Below are positions 56,473 through 64,000 of a stretch of DNA of 64,000 nt, piece by piece. Source of the stretch: Flavobacterium sp. (GTDB taxonomy: Bacteria; Bacteroidota; Bacteroidia; Flavobacteriales; Flavobacteriaceae); assembly GCA_014379405.1 (NCBI GenBank), contig JACMLU010000018.1:124001-188000 (forward strand), in the 5' to 3' direction. The notes below the pieces were generated by a model. That model worked only from the letters and a program-made list of their open reading frames with translations, searched no databases and was not told the origin of the DNA. The position numbers and the translations under genes are program-made. Position 1 is the stretch's first letter, and each line of letters starts with the position of its first letter.

Positions 56473-57645
56473 ATGAAGTATCAATCTTTAGTAATTACCA
56501 TATTATTTATGGCAACAACAGGAGTTAGTTTGGCTCAAACTACTCCAACTACAGTAGTCGATGATTTCAAAATTTCGACAACAACTCAGCAAGGAAAGCA
56601 ATATCCCCAGGTAAATTCAGAAGGACGAGTGCGTGTTCAAATAACAGCTCCAGAGGCCAGTAAAGTACAATTGGATTTGGGAGGTGTAAAATACGATCTT
56701 ACAAAAGATGCCAAAGGCGTTTGGACTGGTGAATCAGCTCCACAAGATGAAGGATTTCATTATTATCAACTGAATATCGATGGGGCATCTGTACCTGATC
56801 CGGGAAGTATGTACTATTATGGAGCAAGTCGTTGGGGAAGCGGAATAGAAGTTCCAGCAAAAGACCAGGATTTTTATACAATCAAAAATGTTCCTCACGG
56901 TGAAGTAAGAGAACAAATTTATTTTTCTAAAAGCAATAACAGTATGCGTCGTTGTTTTATTTACACACCGCCAGGATATAATAAAGACAATAAACGGTAT
57001 CCAGTACTTTATTTGCAACACGGTGGAGGTGAAAATGAAACAGGTTGGTCTAGTCAAGGACACGCCAATCTTATTATGGACAATCTAATTGCCAAAGGAA
57101 AAACCACTCCGTTTATTATTGTGATGGATAATGGAACCTGGACTCCGCCAAGTCAATCAGCACCAGTTTCCCAAGCAGATCGTGCCAAAGGGCAATGGCC
57201 TCCAAAAGGTTGGGCAGATGCATTTTCGAAAACTTTGTTGGAAGATATTATTCCAATGATTGATTCCAATTATCGCACCTTGGCAGATCAATCACATCGG
57301 GCGATGGCTGGATTATCTATGGGAGGTATGCAAACTCGCGTGATTACTTTGGCTAATCCTAACGTTTTTGCTTATGTGGGTATGTTCAGCGGGGGAAGCA
57401 TCAATCTGGAGGATATTAAAACTGCACCAGCTTTCAAGGAAAAAACAAAACTTTTGTTCGTGAGTTATGGTAGTCGTGAACTTGATAATCGTAGAGAAGG
57501 TTTTGGAGGCGACCCAAAAGTAAATACAGAGAATTTGAAAGAAGCTGGCATAAAAACTCATTTCTATGTATCTCCCCTAACGGCTCATGAATGGCAAAGT
57601 TGGAGACGAAGTTTATATGAATTCGCACCACTTTTATTCAAATAA
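56473..57645 (+). CDS. CE1 esterase with N-terminal CBM48-like domain (probable feruloyl or acetylxylan esterase)
   Basis: 390 residues, signal peptide MKYQSLVITILFMATTGVSLAQ. Residues 40-135 form an early-set/CBM48-like domain (VQITAPEASKVQLDLGG, DEGFHYYQLNIDGASVPDPG). The alpha/beta hydrolase of the esterase D type follows: YPVLYLQHGGGENETGW, Ser282 in AGLSMGGMQT, and His372 in PLTAHEWQSWRRS. CBM48-CE1 proteins of this build in xylan loci hydrolyse ferulate or acetate esters on arabinoxylan. Followed after 25 bases by a second, shorter CE1 gene. Confidence 0.9.
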   Translation: MKYQSLVITILFMATTGVSLAQTTPTTVVDDFKISTTTQQGKQYPQVNSEGRVRVQITAPEASKVQLDLGGVKYDLTKDAKGVWTGESAPQDEGFHYYQLNIDGASVPDPGSMYYYGASRWGSGIEVPAKDQDFYTIKNVPHGEVREQIYFSKSNNSMRRCFIYTPPGYNKDNKRYPVLYLQHGGGENETGWSSQGHANLIMDNLIAKGKTTPFIIVMDNGTWTPPSQSAPVSQADRAKGQWPPKGWADAFSKTLLEDIIPMIDSNYRTLADQSHRAMAGLSMGGMQTRVITLANPNVFAYVGMFSGGSINLEDIKTAPAFKEKTKLLFVSYGSRELDNRREGFGGDPKVNTENLKEAGIKTHFYVSPLTAHEWQSWRRSLYEFAPLLFK

Positions 57646-57652
57646 AAAATAA

Positions 57653-58576
<924 letters not shown>

Positions 58577-58622
58577 TTTGAAGTTTGATGTATTTAAATA
58601 ATTGCTATATAAAACACTAATT

Positions 58623-59963
58623 ATGATTAAGTTATCAGAATACAATACCAAAATATTTCTGACTTTGTGTGTGATATTCCTGTTGAATTTTTCAACAGTA
58701 AATGCTCAAAGTCCCATAATTCAAACAAAATTTACGGCAGATCCTGCGCCAATGGTTCACAATGACACCATATTTCTTTATACATCACACGATGAAGACG
58801 ATGCAAAAGGTTTTAAAATGCTTGATTGGCTGCTTTATACATCTACCGATATGGTCAATTGGACGGATCATGGAGTAGTTGCTTCGCTAAAAAATTTCAC
58901 TTGGGCAAAACAAGATAATGGAGCTTGGGCTGTTCAGTGTATTGAACGCAATGGTAAATTTTATTTATATTGTCCTATGCATGGCGGAGGTATAGGAGTG
59001 TTGGTTTCAGATAGTCCTTATGGCCCGTTTAAAGACCCAATTGGCAAGAAACTAATCAATTCTGATCATGTTTGGCAAGATATAGACCCTACTCCATTTA
59101 TTGATGACGATGGTCAAGCCTATTTGTATTGGGGAAATCCAGATTTGTATTACGTGAAACTGAATGAGGATATGATTTCATACTCAGGTGAAATCGTAAT
59201 AGAGCCTACAAAACCCAAAAATTATCAAGAAGGCCCGTGGGTTTGGAAAAAAAATAATCATTATTATTTGTCTTATGCTTCTACCTGTTGTCCAGAAGGT
59301 ATTGGTTATGCAATGAGTAATTCGCCTTTAGGACCTTGGGAATACAAAGGAATGATTATTGACGCAAGTAAAAGATCGAATGGTAACCATCCGGGAATAA
59401 TAGATTACAAAGGGAAATCATATTGTTTTGGTTTTGGTTATGATTTACTTAAACAGGAGACGATGGTACATTCTGAGAGACGTTCTGTAGATGTTGATAG
59501 AATGATTTATAACGAGGATGGAACCATTCAAAATTATACTTATTTTACAAAAGATGGGCCGGAACAAATAGAAACATTAAATCCATTTAGACGGGTCGAA
59601 GCAGAAACTATTGCTTGGAGTAAAGGAGTTAAAACAGACAAAAGCAAAGAAGCGGGAGTATATGTAACTCAAATCCACAATGGGGATTATATACAAGTTA
59701 GAGGAGTCGATTTTGCAAAAGGAGCAAAAAAAATGGATGTTATTGCGGCATCTTTAAATGCAGGAACGGTGGAGATACATTTAGACAAATTGGATGGAGC
59801 TGTCATTGGAACAGTAAAAATAGAAAATACCGGTGGCTTGCAAAACTGGAAAACATTTAAAACCAAAGTAACAAAAGTAAATGGCGTTCATGATTTGTTC
59901 TTTGTTTTCAAAGGAGGCCAAGGGGAATTATTCAATTTTGACGCTTGGAAATTCAGTAAATAA
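58623..59963 (+). CDS. GH43-CBM6 arabinofuranosidase / xylosidase (first)
   Basis: 446 residues from ATG 58623; an in-frame TTG at 58602 is possible but unnecessary. The signal peptide runs to about STVNAQ. Propeller with Asp in [12 protein letters not shown], Asp in [19 protein letters not shown], and Glu in YQEGPWVWKKNNHYYLSYA. C-terminal CBM6-type domain from about 320 ([16 protein letters not shown], then VHDLFFVFKGGQGELFNFDA). GH43-CBM6 proteins act on arabinoxylan, with CBM6 binding xylan or xylo-oligosaccharide ends. It is homologous along its whole length to the gene at 61917, with a GH97 between them. Confidence 0.92.
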   Translation: MIKLSEYNTKIFLTLCVIFLLNFSTVNAQSPIIQTKFTADPAPMVHNDTIFLYTSHDEDDAKGFKMLDWLLYTSTDMVNWTDHGVVASLKNFTWAKQDNGAWAVQCIERNGKFYLYCPMHGGGIGVLVSDSPYGPFKDPIGKKLINSDHVWQDIDPTPFIDDDGQAYLYWGNPDLYYVKLNEDMISYSGEIVIEPTKPKNYQEGPWVWKKNNHYYLSYASTCCPEGIGYAMSNSPLGPWEYKGMIIDASKRSNGNHPGIIDYKGKSYCFGFGYDLLKQETMVHSERRSVDVDRMIYNEDGTIQNYTYFTKDGPEQIETLNPFRRVEAETIAWSKGVKTDKSKEAGVYVTQIHNGDYIQVRGVDFAKGAKKMDVIAASLNAGTVEIHLDKLDGAVIGTVKIENTGGLQNWKTFKTKVTKVNGVHDLFFVFKGGQGELFNFDAWKFSK

Positions 59964-59977
59964 ATTTAAAAAAGTAT

Positions 59978-61915
59978 ATGAGAAAATTAATAATTTTATG
60001 CTGCTTCATCATTTCATCGGCAGTTCATTCGCAAAATACAATGTCGGTTTCCAGTCCTAATGGTGAACTTACATTAAATGTATTGGTCAAAAGTGGGAAA
60101 CCAATGTATTCCATCACTTATAAAGGAGGTGTTGTTTTAGAAGATTCTCCGTTGGGATTAATTACCAATGAAGGAGATTTTAGCTCCAATATGAATTTTG
60201 TGAATTCAACTACTGGCAAAGTTGAGGAAACATACAATCAAACTAAAATCAAACAATCTCAGGTAAGTTATAAAGCAAACACTTTAACCTGTTTATTTGC
60301 TGGTGCCAAAGAACGAAAAATAGCTGTTTTGTTTCAAGTTAGCAACAATAATATTGCTTTCCGATATGAATTACCGTCTTGGGGAGCTACTAAACCTTGC
60401 GTAGTTACGGAAGAGAAAACAGCGTTTAAATTTCCATCATCCACAACCACTTTTCTTTCTCCAATGATGAAACCGATGACTGGATTTGCCCGTACTGCTC
60501 CTAGTTATGAAAGCGGTTACGAAGTCGATGCTCCAATGGATAAATCTACATCTTCTGAAGGTTATGTATTTCCAGGACTTTTCCATTTGGGCAATAAAGC
60601 TTGGGTCTTGCTTTCAGAAACAGGAGTAAGTGGTTTATATACTGCCTCACATTTGAGTGCTTATAAAGACGGGATTTATACTGTAGAATATCCAAATCCG
60701 AAACAAAACAATGGTTTTGGAAGTTCAGGAGCGCAAATAAGTCTTCCGGGCGTAACTCCTTGGAGAACCATTACAGTAGGCGAAACCCTCAAGCCAATTG
60801 TTGAAACCACCATTCCTTTTGATGTGGTAAAACCTCTTTATAAACCTTCGCAAGATTATAAAATGGGACGTGGTTCTTGGAGCTGGATTGTTTGGCAAGA
60901 CAATAGTATGAATTATCAAGATCAAGTTAAATATATTGACTTGGCTGCTGCCATGAAGTTTGAATACATCCTAATTGATGCGTGGTGGGACGAAAGAATT
61001 GGTTATGAAAAAATGAAAGAACTCATTAAGTATGCCAAATCCAAAAACGTCGAGGTATTCTTGTGGTACAATTCCAATGGTTCTGCCAATGACGCTTTTC
61101 AGACTCCTCTCAACAAAATGAATACTGCCATCGCTAGAAAAAATGAAATGAAATGGCTAAAAGAAGCTGGTGTCAAAGGACTTAAAGTTGACTTCTTTGG
61201 AGGAGACAAGCAAGAAACCATAAAATTGTATGAAGACATACTTTCTGATGCGAATGATTATGGTTTGATGATTATTTTTCATGGAGCTACTCTTCCCCGT
61301 GGTTGGGAAAAAATGTATCCAAATTTTGTGGGAAGCGAAGCGGTTCTTGCCTCAGAAATGCTTATTTTTTCACAGGATGTTCGTGAAAAAGAAGCCTATT
61401 TTGCCTCATTGCACCCTTTCATCCGAAATGCTGTGGGCAGTATGGAATTTGGAGGCGTATTGTTGAATAAATTCTTAAATAAAGGAAACGTGAAAGGACA
61501 GGAACGATTGACTACTGATGCTTTTCAATTGGCAACAAGCGTTCTTTTCCAAAATCCTGTTCAAATGTTTGGGCTAACTCCCAATAATCTTGTGGATGTA
61601 CCCGCTTTTGAATTGGATTTTTTACGAACTATTCCAACGATATGGGATGAGACCGTTTTTATTGATGGCTACCCAGGCAAATACAGCGTAATTGCCCGCA
61701 GAAATGGGCGAAAATGGTATGTTGCAGGAACAAATGCAGAAAAAACGGCTAAAGATTTAAAGCTTAAATTGCCGATGCTTGCCGGTCAAAGCGTCGTTAT
61801 GTATAATGACAAGGCTGATAAAGAAACCTATACGGCAAACGTAAAAGTTTCTAAAAATGGAGAATTATCTATAACCATGCAACCTAATGGAGGATTTGTA
61901 TTAACTAATAACTAA
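59978..61915 (+). CDS. GH97 retaining-type glycosidase (second copy)
   Basis: 645 residues, signal peptide [19 protein letters not shown]. Same architecture as the GH97 at 47929: N-terminal supersandwich, barrel with [20 protein letters not shown] and [15 protein letters not shown], Asp405 in [16 protein letters not shown]-terminal beta domain. Again the Asp nucleophile marks the retaining branch. The active-site surroundings differ clearly from the first copy (WSWIVWQD versus SWNYWSSNHG; GGD versus ESE after the nucleophile), suggesting different substrates, for example alpha-galactose versus beta-L-arabinopyranose. The stop TAA is followed by one base and then the next ATG. Confidence 0.9.
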   Translation: MRKLIILCCFIISSAVHSQNTMSVSSPNGELTLNVLVKSGKPMYSITYKGGVVLEDSPLGLITNEGDFSSNMNFVNSTTGKVEETYNQTKIKQSQVSYKANTLTCLFAGAKERKIAVLFQVSNNNIAFRYELPSWGATKPCVVTEEKTAFKFPSSTTTFLSPMMKPMTGFARTAPSYESGYEVDAPMDKSTSSEGYVFPGLFHLGNKAWVLLSETGVSGLYTASHLSAYKDGIYTVEYPNPKQNNGFGSSGAQISLPGVTPWRTITVGETLKPIVETTIPFDVVKPLYKPSQDYKMGRGSWSWIVWQDNSMNYQDQVKYIDLAAAMKFEYILIDAWWDERIGYEKMKELIKYAKSKNVEVFLWYNSNGSANDAFQTPLNKMNTAIARKNEMKWLKEAGVKGLKVDFFGGDKQETIKLYEDILSDANDYGLMIIFHGATLPRGWEKMYPNFVGSEAVLASEMLIFSQDVREKEAYFASLHPFIRNAVGSMEFGGVLLNKFLNKGNVKGQERLTTDAFQLATSVLFQNPVQMFGLTPNNLVDVPAFELDFLRTIPTIWDETVFIDGYPGKYSVIARRNGRKWYVAGTNAEKTAKDLKLKLPMLAGQSVVMYNDKADKETYTANVKVSKNGELSITMQPNGGFVLTNN

Positions 61916-61916
61916 A

Positions 61917-63284
61917 ATGAAACATACTTATAAAATAGTAACAATACTACTTATAGCCATCTTAAATTGTTCGATTGGAGAAGCACAAAATCCCATTGTA
62001 CAAACCAACTATACGGCAGATCCAGCACCAATGGTCTATAACGGCAAAGTTTATCTTTATACAAGCCATGATGAAGATGATTCTACTTGGTTTACCATGA
62101 ATGATTGGCGATTATACACCACGGAGGATATGGTCAATTGGACCGATCATGGAGCTGCATTGTCCTATAAAGAGTTTAGTTGGGCAAAAATGAACGCTTG
62201 GGCACCTCAGTGTATCGAGCGAAAAGGGAAGTTTTATATGTATGTTCCCAATACAACTAGAGAAGGAAAAGGAGCTATAGGAGTTGCTGTTGCCGATAGC
62301 CCTCATGGACCATTCATCGACCCACTGGGAAAACCTTTAGTATCTAATAGTAATGCTGATATAGATCCTACCGTTTTTATTGATGATGATGGTCAGGCTT
62401 ATTTATTTTGGGGCAACCCTGTTTGCTATTATGTAAAGTTGAATGAAGATATGATTTCTTATGAAGGTGAAATTAAACAAATTCCTAATACAATAGAGGC
62501 ATTTGGCAAACGAGAAGGAAAAGTGAATGAGCAAAGACCTACGACTTATGAAGAAGGTCCGTGGATGTACAAACGCAATAATCTCTATTATTTATTTTTT
62601 GCTGCAGGGCCGATATCAGAACATATCGGTTATTCAACCAGTAAAAACATAACAGGACCTTGGAAATATCAAGGTGTGGTAATGCCTACACAAGGAGGAT
62701 CTTTTACCAATCATCCTGGAATTATTGATTTTAAGGGGAAAAGTTATTTCTTCTATCACAATGCTGCATTGCCTGGAGGTACTGGTTTTACCCGTTCCGT
62801 ATGTGTAGAAGAACTTAAATTTAACAAAGATGGTTCCATTGTGCAGATGAATATGACCGAAGGAATCAAACAGAGTTTAAATCCATTAAATCCCTATGCC
62901 AAAACAGAAGCAGAAACCATTGCTTGGTCTGAAGGGGTAAAATCAATGAAAAACAATGTTGTTGGTAATTTTATTACGGCAAAATATAATGACGCTTTTA
63001 CCAAAGTAAAAGCAATAGATTTCCGTAAAGAAGGGGCTTCGAAATTTACGACACGAATTGGCACAACACACAACGGGAATGTATCAATGGAGATAAGATT
63101 GGACAGTAAAGACGGAGAATTACTGGGAACCGTAAATGTACCAATGACTGGAGGTAATGACAGATGGGCATTGCAAACTATTGATGTTAAAAAAGTTTCA
63201 GGAATTCACGATATCTATTTTATTTTTAAAGGAAAAGCCAAGACCGATATACTGTATTTTGATTATTGGAAATTCTCAAAATAA
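61917..63284 (+). CDS. GH43-CBM6 arabinofuranosidase / xylosidase (second)
   Basis: 455 residues, signal peptide to about SIGEAQ. Asp in [20 protein letters not shown], Asp in [19 protein letters not shown], Glu in [22 protein letters not shown]6-type domain from about 325 ([19 protein letters not shown], then [20 protein letters not shown]). It is a full-length paralogue of the 58623 gene. It has an extra loop between blades (about 185-205, [20 protein letters not shown]). ATG 61917 follows the GH97 stop by one base, so translation is probably coupled. Confidence 0.92.
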   Translation: MKHTYKIVTILLIAILNCSIGEAQNPIVQTNYTADPAPMVYNGKVYLYTSHDEDDSTWFTMNDWRLYTTEDMVNWTDHGAALSYKEFSWAKMNAWAPQCIERKGKFYMYVPNTTREGKGAIGVAVADSPHGPFIDPLGKPLVSNSNADIDPTVFIDDDGQAYLFWGNPVCYYVKLNEDMISYEGEIKQIPNTIEAFGKREGKVNEQRPTTYEEGPWMYKRNNLYYLFFAAGPISEHIGYSTSKNITGPWKYQGVVMPTQGGSFTNHPGIIDFKGKSYFFYHNAALPGGTGFTRSVCVEELKFNKDGSIVQMNMTEGIKQSLNPLNPYAKTEAETIAWSEGVKSMKNNVVGNFITAKYNDAFTKVKAIDFRKEGASKFTTRIGTTHNGNVSMEIRLDSKDGELLGTVNVPMTGGNDRWALQTIDVKKVSGIHDIYFIFKGKAKTDILYFDYWKFSK

Positions 63285-63298
63285 TTTTTCACAAAAAA

Positions 63299-63314
63299 AA
63301 GCAATCGGTTGTCT
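63299..63314 (+). promoter_or_regulatory. LacI-type operator before the last GH43
   Basis: AAGCAATCGGTTGTCT holds the exact core (63302-63311, in the reverse orientation) 15 bases after the GH43-CBM6 stop and about 130 bases before the next start. No perfect -7 box follows at 19 bases. The site suggests that a new transcription unit begins here. Confidence 0.65.
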
Positions 63315-63441
63315 AAAAAACCTTAATTTAGAATTTTTAAGATTCAACAACAAAGGTCAATGTATCTTGACCAAAAAAATAGTCAAATAGAATTTAAAAA
63401 ATACTTAACCAATGAATAATAAACAATTAAAATTTAAAGCA

Positions 63442-64000
63442 ATGAAAAAAACACGAGTACTACTATTTTTAAGTATCGTTTTGTTCTCCTTCACTGGAGC
63501 AAACAGCCAAAATAAACAAAAGAATAATCCTCCATTATTTTCTAATTTCAGTTATCAAGGAAATGACAAGGTATATACGGACAATCCATTAAAATCAGAT
63601 GAGTTTTACACTCCTCTTTTGCAAGGATGTTATCCTGATCCAGCCATTACCAGAAAAGGAGATGATTATTATATGGTTTGCTCTTCATTTGCCATGTTTC
63701 CAGGTGTACCCGTTTTTCACTCTAAAGATTTGGTAAACTGGACCGATTTGGGAGGTGTATTAAATGATGTTACCCAATTTAATCCACATAATACTAGTAT
63801 TAGTCAAGGAGTTTATGCACCGGGCATTACCTACAATCCTCACAATGATACATTTTATATGATTGTAACTGCATTTTCGGGCGGACTTGGAAATATTATT
63901 GTAAAAACAAAAGACCCCATGAAAGGTTGGGGAAATCCAATTAAACTTGACTTTGGAGGTATCGATCCATGTATTTTCTTTGATGATAACGGAAAAGGAT
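63442..64000 (+). CDS. GH43 beta-xylosidase / arabinofuranosidase, partial
   Basis: ATG at 63442 gives MKKTRVLLFLSIVLFSFTG and a signal peptide ending near ANSQ; an in-frame ATG at 63412 would add ten residues. The frame is open to the window end (about 186 residues seen). Propeller start LLQGCYPDPAITRKGDDYYM with base Asp, then SSFAMFPGVPVFHSKDLVNW and the second Asp region GGIDPCIFFDDNGKG. The CYPDPAI and FAMFPGVPVFHS forms differ from the other GH43 proteins here and resemble xylosidase/arabinofuranosidase subfamilies with a C-terminal beta-sandwich. The catalytic Glu and any second domain lie beyond the edge. Confidence 0.88.
   Translation, partial: MKKTRVLLFLSIVLFSFTGANSQNKQKNNPPLFSNFSYQGNDKVYTDNPLKSDEFYTPLLQGCYPDPAITRKGDDYYMVCSSFAMFPGVPVFHSKDLVNWTDLGGVLNDVTQFNPHNTSISQGVYAPGITYNPHNDTFYMIVTAFSGGLGNIIVKTKDPMKGWGNPIKLDFGGIDPCIFFDDNGKG

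Overview
The window is one large, almost uninterrupted hemicellulose (glucuronoarabinoxylan-type) utilisation locus from a Bacteroidota genome, most probably a Flavobacterium or close relative. The DNA is AT-rich, promoters have the Bacteroidota form (TTG, 19 bases, TAnnTTTGC), starts lack obvious Shine-Dalgarno sequences, SusC/SusD-type outer-membrane pairs are present, and one enzyme ends in a type IX secretion (T9SS) sorting domain. No RNA genes, IS elements or CRISPR arrays were seen.

Layout. (1) 1-5320, minus strand: D-xylose catabolism, consisting of a GntR-type regulator, xylB, xylA and, beyond a terminator-like hairpin, a Na+/sugar symporter cut by the left edge. (2) 5568-15173: a divergently transcribed LacI-type regulator, a GH3 beta-xylosidase on the minus strand, then plus-strand GH67 alpha-glucuronidase, GH10 xylanase, GPH/MFS sugar transporter and a cytoplasmic GH43. 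(3) 15375-27875, minus strand: GH115 alpha-glucuronidase, SASA acetylesterase, PA14-containing GH3, GH2 and NPCBM-GH27, a set for stripping side chains. (4) 28117-30867, minus strand: a T9SS-exported GH30 with its own promoter. (5) 31230-42493, minus strand: two tandem SusC/SusD pairs plus a DUF1735-type lipoprotein, the order of the xusABCDE xylan uptake system. (6) 42494-44429: about 1.9 kb without an intact gene. It holds two divergent operator/promoter units, a long xusA leader, several strong hairpins and the decayed ends of an old gene, including a recognisable GH115 C-terminus. (7) 44430-64000, plus strand: GH95, acetylesterase, GH97, GH31, GH43, GH43, GH8, CE1, CE1, GH43-CBM6, GH97, GH43-CBM6, and a further GH43 cut by the right edge.

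How it fits together. Secreted and surface enzymes (GH30, GH10, esterases) open the xylan. The Xus proteins import oligosaccharides. Periplasmic GH67, GH115, GH43, GH95, GH97, GH2, GH27, GH31, GH3, GH8 and CE1 remove GlcA, Ara, Gal, acetyl and probably feruloyl groups and trim the backbone. The GPH transporter and symporter take products into the cytoplasm, where GH43, XylA and XylB feed xylose into the pentose phosphate pathway.

The most interesting signal is regulatory. The exact 10-bp core CAACCGATTG, an even palindrome with a central CG as LacI-family proteins prefer, occurs six times, each in an intergenic region and each placed to control a different transcription unit. At three sites it overlaps the -33 box of a promoter with exactly the same 19-base spacing to the -7 box, and two of these promoters share 26 identical bases. 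I infer that the LacI-type protein encoded at 5568 governs the whole locus, in place of the HTCS (hybrid two-component) regulators usual for Bacteroidetes xylan loci.
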